Program-made: the position numbers and the translations under genes | Source of the DNA: Nostoc sp. 106C | GTDB taxonomy: Bacteria; Cyanobacteriota; Cyanobacteriia; Cyanobacteriales; Nostocaceae | Direction of reading: 5' to 3' | Length of the DNA: 64,000 nt | Assembly: GCF_002154725.1 (NCBI RefSeq) | Contig: NZ_MTAW01000013.1 | Coordinates: 25,155-89,154, forward strand | The notes under the pieces: model-generated | Told to the model about the DNA's origin: nothing | Seen by the model: only the letters and a program-made list of their open reading frames with translations | Database searches by the model: none | Part shown: piece after piece, positions 8,901 to 17,349 of the stretch | Position numbering within the stretch: position 1 is the stretch's first letter | Layout: each line of letters begins with the position of its first letter

Positions 8901-11195
8901 TGGGGCTTTTTAGGAGCATACCAAAATACTGGCCCTCGGCAGTGGAAATCCAAGGATGTGCAACTGTTGCGAAAACTAGCTTTGCAAATGGGTATAGGCT
9001 TGCAGCAAATTAGGTATATCGAACAGCTTAAGAACAAGAATGCAGAGTTAGCGCGAACCGCAGAAGGGGAACGAGCCTTAACAAGGCTGGCGGAAAAAAT
9101 TCGCCAAGCTCAAGAGCTAGATACAATTTTCCGCAATGCCCTACCAGAATTGCGATCGCACTTGGAATGCGATCGTCTTGCGGTGTATCGCTTCAATCCA
9201 GATTGGGGTGGGGAGTTTATTGCCGAATCCGTAAGTCGTGAATGGGTGGCTTTGGTTGGCCCCGATATCAGGACTGTATGGGAAGACGAACACCTCCAAC
9301 AAACCCAAGGTGGACGCTATCGCCACAACGAGACGTTTGTAATCAATGACATTTACACTTCTGGTCATGCCCAGTGCCACTTGAAAATTCTCGAGCAATT
9401 CCAAATTAGAGCCTATATCATCACCCCGATTATTGCCGGCAACAAGCTCTGGGGTTTGTTAGGAGCATATCAGAACGACGGGCCACGGCAATGGCAAGAT
9501 AATGAAATCAACTTGGTAGCCAAAATTGGTACGCAGTTTGGGGTTGCAGTCCAGCAGTCGCAATACTTACAACAAACCTTAAACAAGAATGAGGAACTGA
9601 CAAAACTGGCAGAACGGGAAGTAGCAAACGCCCGATTTTCCTATCGCTTGCCAAGTCGGTTAACAGAGATGGCTCAAAGTGATGGTGATGTTCTGGAATT
9701 TGTCCAGTTTGCTACTCATGAACTTCGTCAACTGCTGAAAGTAGATCGAGTTGGGGTTTACCGTTTTGAGCCTGATTGGTCTGGAGAATTCGTTGTTGAG
9801 TCTGTAACCGGGGATTGGCCGAAGCTTGTGGGGACTAGCCTTGCCAGAGTTAGAGATACGTTTCTCCAGTACAACAAAGGCGGGCGTTATGCGCGCAAAG
9901 AAAGTTTGCGGGTTGACAATATCTATACCATCGGTCATGACGAATGCCACATCCAATTGTTAGAAACGTGGGGAACTAAAGCCTACATGATTGCTCCGAT
10001 TTTTCAAGAAGATCGGCTATGGGGGCTGATGGGAGTTTATCAAAATAGCGCAGCGCGCCAGTGGGAGCAATCAGAGGAAGATGTTCTCAACCAAGCCAGC
10101 GTCCAGATTGGTATTGCCCTCAATCTTGCAGAGTACCTAAAACAGGTGCGTACTCAAGAGCAGCAGCTAGCAGAAGCAGCAGAGCGCGATCGCACTGCAA
10201 GGGAAAAACTGCAACAAGGAGCAATACGCGTTCTCATGGCTTTAGAACCATCCTTCAGAGGCGATCTCACCGTTCGCGCGCCCCTATCTGAAGATGAAAT
10301 TGGAACAATTGCTGATGGTTACAACACTACGATCCAAAGTTTGCGAGATTTAGTCCGACAAGTGCAGATTGCTGCCAGCAGGGTGAGTGAAACTTCCAGC
10401 AACAACACCACCTCAGTAGTAAAACTATCTGACCAAGCTCAACAGCAAGCAGAACGCCTCGAAAACGCTCTGGAACAATTACAAATGATGGTAACTTCCA
10501 CCCAGGTAGTCGCTACTGATGCCCAAAGAGTAGGACAGGCGGTTCAAAGAGCTAATAACACCGTCCAAGCTGGCGATTCTCTGATGGAAAAAACCGTAGA
10601 TGGCATTTTGGAGATTCGGGAAACGGTGTCGGAAACAGCGAAGAAGATTAAACGCCTCGGTGAAGCTTCTCAGAAAATCTCGAAAGTAGTGAGTTTGATT
10701 GAAAACTTTGCCACTCAAACTAATTTGCTAGCACTCAATGCGGCGATTGAGGCTACCCGCGCCGGAGAATACGGTAAAGGCTTTGCGGTGGTTGCCGATG
10801 AAGTTCGTTCCTTGGCTTATCAGTCAGCGAGTGCCACCACAGAAATTGAGCGACTTGTGCAAGAAATTCAAAGTGGAACCAACGAAGTTACCGCAGCAAT
10901 GGAAGTCGGGATTACCCAAGTTGTCCAAGGCTCGAAATTGATCGATGAGACTCGTTATTCTCTGAGTGCGATCGTGGCAGCTACCAACGAAATTGGTGGA
11001 CTGGTACAAGGAATTACTCAAGCAGTTTCCGCTCAAAGCCAGCAATCTCAGATATTGACAGAAGCGATGATGGATGTTTCGGCGATCGCCCGCAAGACTT
11101 CGCAAAGTGCAATGCACATTTCCGAGTCTTTTGAGGAACTACGGATGACTTCACAACAACTGGAAACCAGCGTTAGCCAGTTCAAAGTTGACTAA
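5949..11195 (+). CDS. ptxD: Seven-GAF cyanobacteriochrome-type chemoreceptor (PtxD/PixJ-like)
   Basis: A 1748-residue soluble receptor with no transmembrane segment. Seven GAF domains are visible, starting near residues 75, 265, 470, 675, 855, 1040 and 1235. GAF1 lacks the bilin-binding Cys. GAF2 and GAF3 have the canonical Cys followed by Tyr (C387, C594) plus an inserted Cys (C334, C549), as in insert-Cys cyanobacteriochromes. GAF4, GAF6 and GAF7 have Cys-His (C777, C1143, C1333); GAF5 has Cys-Tyr (C960). A HAMP-like segment and an MCP signalling domain with the tip [20 protein letters not shown] follow. The layout matches Nostoc PtxD, a photoreceptor for phototaxis. Signal goes through CheW to CheA. 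Confidence 0.93.
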   Translation: MVTQPNLTPNQPHSNFSNGHKDTGNGHTVDVLAKQQISSTLEELRAELDQADWVETGPLRDRIRKLKELVSVLPYQDGGDGFEVEQVQAIASKIRQFSDLETLLTTAVIEVQSALQADRVVVYEFTNPTLGIVAAESMRDGFTPMLKEKLPAITFGLGSVKLYQQEKLVAIPDTYTAGLSPYQKQLVDRFQIRACLSLPILTKDGVWGLLVVQQCTAPRQWQNAEIRSLKLLAQELEAQLQVAMIQATLQQEVEKDQILTGVANKILQSKDVDTIFRVATQEVRQSLKCDRVAIYRFNPDWSGEFVAESAGSEWVSLLEEQRNNPAIVKNVNYCSVRNFADEGGLAGTTGRSHSADSYIQHTQGKTFHRGQIYRVTNDIYSAGFSDCYIKILEAYQAKAYIIVAIFQGEQLWGLLAAYQNSQSRQWKDSEVRMMVQVATLSSIAIQQLQYQQQLYNRSEESAKLVERERTVFRIIEKIGQAKDIHNIFRTATQELRRFLKCDRVVVYQFYPDWSGEVIAESVAAGWLSLLEMQEQDGILKTGLISSERCSVKDYGSPAKLDTDTYLKETQGGMYTKGTRFRKVNDIYAAGFSSCYIEALEKFQAKAYIIVPIFRAGKLWGLLAAYQNSDVRKWTEEETGALLQIGEPLSIALQQAEYIEQLRLKNLEMTQVVEVENALARMADRMRHSQQPETIYRTTLAELRQLFKCDRLAIYRFNSDWSGEFIAESVGSDWVPLIGPDIKTVWEDEHLQQTQGGRYRHNETFVVNDIYTVGHAQCHIDLLEQFQVKAYTIAPIFVGNKLWGLLGAYQNSGPRQWNSEEVRLLTKLGIQLGLTVQQAEYIEQLKTKNAELARTAEEEQVLTAMVEKIRQAQDTDTIFENVLPSLRKQLQCDRLAVFRFNSDWSVEFVAESVKDKWLSLAGSDIKTIWMDDHLQETQGGRYRNHETFVVDDIYAVGHVQCYLEILEKIQATAYAIAPIFTGSKLWGFLGAYQNTGPRQWKSKDVQLLRKLALQMGIGLQQIRYIEQLKNKNAELARTAEGERALTRLAEKIRQAQELDTIFRNALPELRSHLECDRLAVYRFNPDWGGEFIAESVSREWVALVGPDIRTVWEDEHLQQTQGGRYRHNETFVINDIYTSGHAQCHLKILEQFQIRAYIITPIIAGNKLWGLLGAYQNDGPRQWQDNEINLVAKIGTQFGVAVQQSQYLQQTLNKNEELTKLAEREVANARFSYRLPSRLTEMAQSDGDVLEFVQFATHELRQLLKVDRVGVYRFEPDWSGEFVVESVTGDWPKLVGTSLARVRDTFLQYNKGGRYARKESLRVDNIYTIGHDECHIQLLETWGTKAYMIAPIFQEDRLWGLMGVYQNSAARQWEQSEEDVLNQASVQIGIALNLAEYLKQVRTQEQQLAEAAERDRTAREKLQQGAIRVLMALEPSFRGDLTVRAPLSEDEIGTIADGYNTTIQSLRDLVRQVQIAASRVSETSSNNTTSVVKLSDQAQQQAERLENALEQLQMMVTSTQVVATDAQRVGQAVQRANNTVQAGDSLMEKTVDGILEIRETVSETAKKIKRLGEASQKISKVVSLIENFATQTNLLALNAAIEATRAGEYGKGFAVVADEVRSLAYQSASATTEIERLVQEIQSGTNEVTAAMEVGITQVVQGSKLIDETRYSLSAIVAATNEIGGLVQGITQAVSAQSQQSQILTEAMMDVSAIARKTSQSAMHISESFEELRMTSQQLETSVSQFKVD

Positions 11196-11369
11196 GTAGG
11201 TCGTGGTGAATATTTATTCTCAGGATAAGGCATGGGGCAGAGGGGCGGAGGGGCAGAGGGGCGGAGGGGAAAGAACTTGTACAAAAACTCTCCCCTGCTC
11301 CCCTGCTCCCTTGCCCCCCTGCTCCCCTGCCTGCCTTAACAGATAAATCTCCTTGACACCAAGCGTATT
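11196..11369. repeat. G-rich inverted repeat between receptor and cheA genes
   Basis: The left arm (11234-11270) is four 8-nt units alternating GGGGCAGA and GGGGCGGA. The right arm (about 11290-11336) is five or six CTCCCCTG-type units, the near reverse complement. The spacer is about 19 nt. It should form a very stable RNA hairpin inside the operon and could attenuate cheA. It is the same type of element as at 14522-15006. Confidence 0.85.
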
Positions 11370-14300
11370 ATGAACACCTATCCCAGTAATCAAGAGCAGT
11401 TAGAGCAGGCTTTTCTGGCTGAAGCGGCAGAGTTGTTGCAAACTATTGAGCAGAGTCTTATCGGTTTACTTGATGAAAAAACAACCGAAAAAGTTCACGC
11501 CTTGATGCGAAGCGCCCATACTCTCAAAGGGAGTGCTGCCAGCGTTGGACAAGAAACGATTAAAACAATTGCCCATCATTTGGAAGATGTATTCCAGGCG
11601 TTATACCCACAAGAACTGGAAATCGATCCAGAATTGGGTGCTTTGCTTCTAGATGCTTATGAGTGCCTGCGAACTCCCTTGAGCGCAACCTTGATGGGCT
11701 TATCCTACAACGAGGCAGAAATACTCGATAAAACTGCCTCAATCTTCGCCCAACTCCAACATAAACTAGGCGACTTTTTTGGTCGTGAGGCTCCGCTTCC
11801 CAGTTCGGAAGAACTTGGCTTTGATGTGGTAGAGTCAATTTTTTCCGGGAGTGTAACCCAGGATTTGCAACAGCTAGAAGCTGACATCCAAAGCCAAGAT
11901 TTGCAACAAATTCAGACAACACTCAACTCTCAAGCAGAATTTTTTGCCGAACTAGCAGCATCTTATAGCTTATCTGGATTGGAAGAGATTGCTCAAGCGA
12001 CCCTAAACGCCCTCAAAGCGCATCCAGATAAAGTACGGCAAATCGCTCAGGTGGCTTTAGAACATTTTAAAGCGGCTCAAGCAGCAGTACTTGCAGGCGA
12101 TCGCACTCAAGGGGGAAAAATATCTCCACAATTGCGAAAATGGGCAGGGTTAACTACTCTTGTCCCAAAACCTCAAGGGCAGCCAGTTTCAATAAATGCC
12201 CAACCAACACAAACAACTACAACTGAGAATCAGCCATCCCCCCTTCTCAGTGCCAGCGAATCAGAATCAATTTGGTCGTTTTTCCCGAAGCGAACCGATC
12301 GCTCTGTAGCGAAAGCACCAGAGGTACTCGAACCAATTTCTCAGGATTCGGTAGTAGCCCCCTCTGCCATAGATCGGATTTTACAGTCAATCTGGATAGG
12401 AGACCAAGAGACATCCTGCCGCTACTCAGATTCAGAACGGCCAGCCTCTCCACCACCAGCACCAAGCCTCCAGGCTCAGTCATCGGCATCACTTCCCAGT
12501 ATCCGAGTGGCGATCGAACAGCTTGATCGCCTCAGTCATACGATTGGGGAATTGCTCATCAACGAAAACCAACAAAACCTACAATCTAACCACATCCACA
12601 AAGTAGCTCAAGAGACTCTACTACAGTTTTTGCACTGTCAACAACAACTTAGTAAAGTTTCTACTTGGTCGGATCGACAACTGCTTCCCGAACGCGCAAA
12701 CCAGCGATACCCACGTTGCTCAATTGTCCGTCCTTCCCCAACTGCCCAGGCACAATCTAATTTTGATGCCTTAGAAATGGATAGCTATAGCGAGTTGCAC
12801 ATTCTCCTGCAAAATCTGACAGAAGACATGGTGCAATTAGGAGAACGGATTGAGACTTTTAATACTTTAGTTCAGCAATCTCGCTTCAGTCTCGGCAAGC
12901 GCAAACAACTGCTCTCAGGAGCGCAGGAAGATTTGCTGCAAGCGAGAATGGTGCCCCTGGGAACAGTGTTAAATCGCTTTCCCCGCCTCTTGCAACAGAT
13001 GGTAGCAACTTATCATAAGCCTGTTGAACTCAAGCTTGGCGGCACCAAGGTACTGGTGGATAAAGCCATTTCCGAGCAGTTGTACGATCCTTTGCTACAC
13101 ATGATTCGCAATGCCTTCGATCACGGCATTGAACCAGTAGAAACCCGTAGACAGCAAGGTAAACCAGAAACCGGAACAATTACAATTCAAGCCTATCACC
13201 AAGGCAACCGCACTACTATTGAGGTACGGGATGATGGTCGAGGCTTTAACTGGGAATCCATTCGTCATCGAGGTATAGAAAAACACTTTTTAACATCGGA
13301 ACAAGCCGCCTACGCCTCCGAAGACCAACTAGCAGAGTTATTATTTGAACCGGGCTTTTCTACCGCTAACCAGGTTGGTGAGTTATCTGGTCGCGGTATC
13401 GGCTTAGATGTCGTTCGCACGCAATTGCAAGCTTTACAAGGTTCGATTTTGGTGCGATCGCTTTCAGGGCAAGGAACCACCTTCACCCTGCAATTGCCTC
13501 TGAGCTTAACAACAGCACGTTTGCTCGTTTGTCAATCTCAAGGTATTACTTATGCCTTGCTGTCTGAAGGAATTAGCCAGGTTTTATTACCGCAGCCAGA
13601 CCAGATTCAAGTGCAGCAATCTTTACACGGGCAAGGCATCCAAAAATTCTGGCAGTGGGGAGAAGGACAAAATCAGCAACTAGTTCCCATCCGCCCGCTT
13701 GCCAATTTGCTGGATTACAAATATCCTTTATTCACCCAAGACCACAATTTAACCCTCAGTCCTTTTCCAGTCAAACAACGCAACACCGTCGAACCTCTGC
13801 TACTGTTGCAAACAGAGCAGCAATACCTGTGTTTGCAAGTCGATCAGATTTTAGTCGAGCAGGAATTAGTAATTAAATCCCTCGGCAGAGTCCTGAGTTT
13901 ACCTAGTTACATCCAAGGTTACAGCGTGTTGGGAAATGGTAGTCTCACCCTCATCGTTGATCCGTTGGAGTTAGTTCGTCAAACCTGGGAGGCAGATATG
14001 ATGTCGGCTTCCCCGGCATCAAGTCTTGCAACTAAACTATTGCCCGCGCCAGAGCCAGAACAGGCTCTAGAGGGACAGCAATTGGAGTTAACTATAACGC
14101 AACCGCAGCAACAGCCGATGGAAGTGAATACAGCCGTTGCTCAACCTAACCGACAGACGGTGTTAGTGGTGGAAGATTCGGTTGTCCAAAGGCAAAGTTT
14201 AGTGCAGACGCTCCAGAAAGCCGATTATCAAGTGTTGCAAGCAGGCGATGGTCGAGAGGCGATCGCGCAAATGCTTCAAAACGGTGATGTCAATCTAGTG

Positions 14301-14519
14301 ATTTGTGACATTGAAATGCCACGTATGAATGGATTTGAGTTCTTAGAACACCATCGCCAAGATGAGCGTTTGGCAGAGATTCCTGTGGTGATGCTGACTA
14401 CCCGTAGCGGCCAGAAGCACCGCCAATTAGCTTTAGCTCTAGGGGCAAAAGCTTACCTGACCAAACCCTATTCAGAACAGAATTTCCTAGCCGCGATCTC
14501 CGAATTGGTTAATACCTAA
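11370..14519 (+). CDS. cheA: Hybrid chemotaxis histidine kinase CheA (PixL-like)
   Basis: A 1049-residue hybrid CheA. Residues 1-130 are an Hpt domain with phosphoacceptor H50 in SAHTLKGSAA. A long Gln/Pro-rich linker follows. The dimerisation and ATPase region begins near residue 375, with H-box-type QARMVPLG, N-box HMIRNAFDHGIE near residue 577, DDGRGF and SGRGIGLD. A CheW-like domain covers about 710-900 and a receiver domain 928-1049 with D980 (CDIEMPRMNG). It should receive the light signal and phosphorylate CheY, the PATAN regulator and its own receiver domain. All catalytic motifs look intact, in contrast to the paralog at 17350. Confidence 0.94.
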   Translation: MNTYPSNQEQLEQAFLAEAAELLQTIEQSLIGLLDEKTTEKVHALMRSAHTLKGSAASVGQETIKTIAHHLEDVFQALYPQELEIDPELGALLLDAYECLRTPLSATLMGLSYNEAEILDKTASIFAQLQHKLGDFFGREAPLPSSEELGFDVVESIFSGSVTQDLQQLEADIQSQDLQQIQTTLNSQAEFFAELAASYSLSGLEEIAQATLNALKAHPDKVRQIAQVALEHFKAAQAAVLAGDRTQGGKISPQLRKWAGLTTLVPKPQGQPVSINAQPTQTTTTENQPSPLLSASESESIWSFFPKRTDRSVAKAPEVLEPISQDSVVAPSAIDRILQSIWIGDQETSCRYSDSERPASPPPAPSLQAQSSASLPSIRVAIEQLDRLSHTIGELLINENQQNLQSNHIHKVAQETLLQFLHCQQQLSKVSTWSDRQLLPERANQRYPRCSIVRPSPTAQAQSNFDALEMDSYSELHILLQNLTEDMVQLGERIETFNTLVQQSRFSLGKRKQLLSGAQEDLLQARMVPLGTVLNRFPRLLQQMVATYHKPVELKLGGTKVLVDKAISEQLYDPLLHMIRNAFDHGIEPVETRRQQGKPETGTITIQAYHQGNRTTIEVRDDGRGFNWESIRHRGIEKHFLTSEQAAYASEDQLAELLFEPGFSTANQVGELSGRGIGLDVVRTQLQALQGSILVRSLSGQGTTFTLQLPLSLTTARLLVCQSQGITYALLSEGISQVLLPQPDQIQVQQSLHGQGIQKFWQWGEGQNQQLVPIRPLANLLDYKYPLFTQDHNLTLSPFPVKQRNTVEPLLLLQTEQQYLCLQVDQILVEQELVIKSLGRVLSLPSYIQGYSVLGNGSLTLIVDPLELVRQTWEADMMSASPASSLATKLLPAPEPEQALEGQQLELTITQPQQQPMEVNTAVAQPNRQTVLVVEDSVVQRQSLVQTLQKADYQVLQAGDGREAIAQMLQNGDVNLVICDIEMPRMNGFEFLEHHRQDERLAEIPVVMLTTRSGQKHRQLALALGAKAYLTKPYSEQNFLAAISELVNT

Positions 14520-14521
14520 GA

Positions 14522-15006
14522 GAAGGCAGGAGGCAGAGGGGCAGAGGGGCAGGGGAGCAGAGGAGTAGATGGAGATGGAAAAAGAACCAATTAAAAATCA
14601 TCAAGACTTGAAAGTTTATCAAATGGCATTCGATGCAGCTATGAAAATCTTTGAACTCTCTAAAAAGTTTCCTGTCGAGGAGCGGTATTCATTAACCGAT
14701 CAGATTCGTAGATCGTCACGTTCTGTTTGTGCAAATCTAGCTGAATCTTGGAGAAAACGTAGATATGAAGCAGCTTTTGTGGCTAAACTCAATGACTGTG
14801 AAGCAGAGGCAGCAGAAACACAAACATGGATTGAATTTGCTGTTAAGTGCAATTATTTGGATGTTGAATTAGGCAGAGAATTATATGGAATCTACAATCG
14901 CATCTTAGGTGGTTTGGTAAATATGATTACTGACCCTTCACCTTGGCTAATGAAGCGTTAATATTCTTTCTCCCCTGCCCCCCTGCTCCTCTGCCCCCCT
15001 GCCCCC
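14522..15006. mobile_element. Giant G-rich inverted repeat enclosing a four-helix-bundle gene
   Basis: The left arm 14522-14567 (GGCAGAGGGGCAGAGGGG-type units) and the right arm about 14970-15006 (C-rich, near reverse complement) flank a single gene. The unit lies between cheA and the second set of che genes and looks inserted. It recalls the intervening sequences of bacterial 23S rRNA, which place the same protein family inside a long stem-loop. Mobility is inferred. Confidence 0.6.
14569..14961 (+). CDS. Four-helix-bundle protein (23S rRNA intervening-sequence protein family)
   Basis: A 130-residue protein with the family pattern: HQDLKVYQMAFDAAMKIFEL, then QIRRSSRSVCANLAESW near residues 45-60, then an acidic helix and a C-terminal helix. 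The fold is related to Avd of diversity-generating retroelements, and family members bind nucleic acid or reverse transcriptase. No reverse transcriptase is near. The ribosome-binding site (AGAGGAG just before the ATG) is supplied by the G-rich repeat itself. The gene has nothing visible to do with chemotaxis and was probably carried in with its flanking repeats. Confidence 0.88.
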   Translation: MEMEKEPIKNHQDLKVYQMAFDAAMKIFELSKKFPVEERYSLTDQIRRSSRSVCANLAESWRKRRYEAAFVAKLNDCEAEAAETQTWIEFAVKCNYLDVELGRELYGIYNRILGGLVNMITDPSPWLMKR

Positions 15007-15022
15007 TAACACCGACCGACTT

Positions 15023-16048
15023 ATGCTTAACACTCCCTTTCCGTTTAAGCGATTATCTGGCACTGTGACCGAAAGCGACTCATTACGAGTCGTTGTTTTT
15101 GCGATCGCAGACTATTTATTTGCCCTGCCAGTTGGTGCAGTTCTCAAAGTGATTGCTTGTCCTCCTATTAGCAGTACGGTTGAAAGTGGTATCGGGATGG
15201 TCGATTTGGGAGCGCAAAGTATCACAATTGTGGATTTGCGCCAGAAGTTAATTCCGGAAATACAAAGCCAACAAACGCACCAAGTTCTCTCTGCGGTTGA
15301 CACTTCAGGACGCTTTTTACTTCTGACTCAAACCCGCACTGGAGAACTTTGTGGCATTCCTGTGGACAAGCCCCCTGCTTTAATCGATATTCCTTTGTCA
15401 GCTGTGCGTCCAGTGCCTTGGTCTTATCGGCAAGTAGCGGAGTTAAACTTTGTTAGCCACATGGCTGTCTTGTCTGTAGCTCCAAACGAAGAACCACTCA
15501 AAGTCCTGCTTCTAGGCATGAACCAGATATTGGCTGAGAAGTTGGGCTTGCCCGGAACAACCTCAACCTTGTCTCCTGGAGTGACACCATGCGAACAACG
15601 GCAAAGATTTCTGCGTTTTTCCTTGAGCGATCGAGGAAGTGGATTGCTACCATTCCACTCAGTAGTAGACATGATTCATATCGCTAGCCAAGAAATTTCT
15701 CCAGCCCCGGCCTTACCAAGTTGGATTTTAGGTTTCTATAATTGGCAAGGACAGATGTTGCGGCTGGTTGACTTAGAACATTTGCTTGGTTATGCACCGC
15801 TTTTTAAGCGACAGTCACGACCAGAAAAGCCAATAGTTCTGGTTGTTGAGCTTCAAAATCAGGTAGTCGGGTTTTTAGTCGCTCATGTCTTAGATGTAGA
15901 GTGGCAGGATTTACAGCAAGTACAATCGGCACCAACCGACTTTTCCCCCAACAAACTACTAAATTTTGTTCGAGGTATTCTGCCAGGCGATCGCTGGATT
16001 TTAGACACCAAAGCGATCGCCCAGACATTGCAATGGCAAACCCACTGA
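15023..16048 (+). CDS. Tandem CheW-domain protein
   Basis: A 341-residue protein with two CheW-type domains. The first (about residues 20-165) has RVVVFAIADYLFALPVGAVLKV; the second (about 190-335) has RFLRFSLSDRGSGLLPFHSVVDMI and ILGFYNWQGQMLRLVDLEHLLG. It probably serves as a double adaptor or scaffold in receptor arrays. It begins the second, divergent set of che-like genes and is followed 29 bases later by the receptor-like gene. The ATG at 15023 directly follows the right arm of the G-rich repeat. Confidence 0.88.
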   Translation: MLNTPFPFKRLSGTVTESDSLRVVVFAIADYLFALPVGAVLKVIACPPISSTVESGIGMVDLGAQSITIVDLRQKLIPEIQSQQTHQVLSAVDTSGRFLLLTQTRTGELCGIPVDKPPALIDIPLSAVRPVPWSYRQVAELNFVSHMAVLSVAPNEEPLKVLLLGMNQILAEKLGLPGTTSTLSPGVTPCEQRQRFLRFSLSDRGSGLLPFHSVVDMIHIASQEISPAPALPSWILGFYNWQGQMLRLVDLEHLLGYAPLFKRQSRPEKPIVLVVELQNQVVGFLVAHVLDVEWQDLQQVQSAPTDFSPNKLLNFVRGILPGDRWILDTKAIAQTLQWQTH

Positions 16049-16077
16049 TTTAACTTGATGCTGCCAAGGAGTTTTCT

Positions 16078-17325
16078 GTGACGATCGCAACTTTAGACCC
16101 TAATTTTGAAACCCAGCCTGACAATCAAATCCAGATAGAAGAAATTTTGGCTAATGTGGCTGTACTCAAAGCAGTCTTTCAATCTGCTAAGGGGCCAAAG
16201 GTCGCTCAATTGCAGCACAAGGTAAGTCAAATCGAAGCTTTTATCCAAGCTTTGACTAAGGATTCGCCCAGCGATAATGATGACAATGTGCAAAGAGCTT
16301 TTCACCTCCAGCGAGAACAACTGGCGGCAATTGCTCGGCAAATGCAGCAGGCAAAAGGCCAAACTGCACTTTTGGAAGCTACAGTCACCGCCCTGCAAGA
16401 TGTTCTCAACGCCGATCGCGTCCTGATTTATCGTTTTGAGGCAGATAATCGCACTCGAGCGATCGCGGAAGCTATACAACCGGGTTGGACATCCTTGCTC
16501 AACCAATCCCTACCGATAAATTTGTTTGTTACTAAACCCGATATTAGTGACCCAACTGAAGTATTAGAACTAACCCCGCGCCAACAGCAATTTTGGCAAC
16601 GCTTTCAGGTGCAAGCGAGTCTGTGCTTGCCCTTAATTGTCAAACAACAGCCTTGGGGTTTGTTAGTTATTCAGCATTGCCTTGCACCCCGACAATGGCA
16701 AGAAGCAGAGCGCAGTTTGCTGCAACAAGTAGGAATGATGTTGACAATTAACTTGCACTCGGCTGAAATAGTAGCTCCACCTATTCAACAGCTGTCACCG
16801 CCTCCTGAAAAGGTTGAATCCTGCGATCGCTCACAGTTATTATTGCCATTGCAGCAGGTGAGCCAAGCCGTACAAGAAGGAGTAAGAATCGTCGAGCAAG
16901 AGCGCGAGTATTTAATGTCTATTCAAGATACTGTTGCTTTTACAAATAAACAGCTGCAATACCTTGGTGAATTTTGTCAGCAAGCTTCTGGCTTTGTTGG
17001 TCTTGTGGAAGGCTTGAGTAGCAAAATTCAGATTTTGTCGTTAAATACAGCTATTGAAGCAACAAAAGCTAGCGAACAGGAACAAGGTTTGCTAGCTGCT
17101 GCCGAACAGGTGGAAATTCTCGCCCGCCAAGCCCGCGAAAGCACCCTAAATATAGAGGAATGGTTTCAAGAACTCCAAGTGGTAGCAGCAGACGTTACTT
17201 CTGCTATCGAACCGTGCGATCGCCAAATCAGTGCAGGGCTGGAGTCAATCGCGCAAATCCAGGAGCAATTGCGAGCGATCGCCGAGATTGCTGCTTGTAC
17301 CCTCAAATCAATGTCGAAGCCATAG
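16078..17325 (+). CDS. GAF protein with degenerate MCP signalling tip
   Basis: A 415-residue protein starting at GTG 16078 behind an AAGGAG site. Residues about 85-225 form one GAF domain (LNADRVLIYRFEADNRTRAIAE ending in PRQWQEAE) without a bilin Cys. Residues about 250-410 are helical and contain a recognisable but altered MCP hairpin tip (ILSLNTAIEATKASEQEQG, against [20 protein letters not shown] in the large receptor). The signalling domain is much shorter than normal. It may still pack into receptor arrays as a modifier rather than act as a full receptor. Confidence 0.8.
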   Translation: MTIATLDPNFETQPDNQIQIEEILANVAVLKAVFQSAKGPKVAQLQHKVSQIEAFIQALTKDSPSDNDDNVQRAFHLQREQLAAIARQMQQAKGQTALLEATVTALQDVLNADRVLIYRFEADNRTRAIAEAIQPGWTSLLNQSLPINLFVTKPDISDPTEVLELTPRQQQFWQRFQVQASLCLPLIVKQQPWGLLVIQHCLAPRQWQEAERSLLQQVGMMLTINLHSAEIVAPPIQQLSPPPEKVESCDRSQLLLPLQQVSQAVQEGVRIVEQEREYLMSIQDTVAFTNKQLQYLGEFCQQASGFVGLVEGLSSKIQILSLNTAIEATKASEQEQGLLAAAEQVEILARQARESTLNIEEWFQELQVVAADVTSAIEPCDRQISAGLESIAQIQEQLRAIAEIAACTLKSMSKP

Positions 17326-17349
17326 AATTGTCACAAACCAGGAGTTTCG

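Noticed and set aside
11200..11340. CRISPR-like array suspected from short G-rich repeats
   Set aside because: Units are 7-8 nt with no spacers; they are tandem repeats forming an inverted pair.
14522..15006. Diversity-generating retroelement because of the Avd-like fold
   Set aside because: No reverse transcriptase, template repeat or variable repeat is visible in the window.
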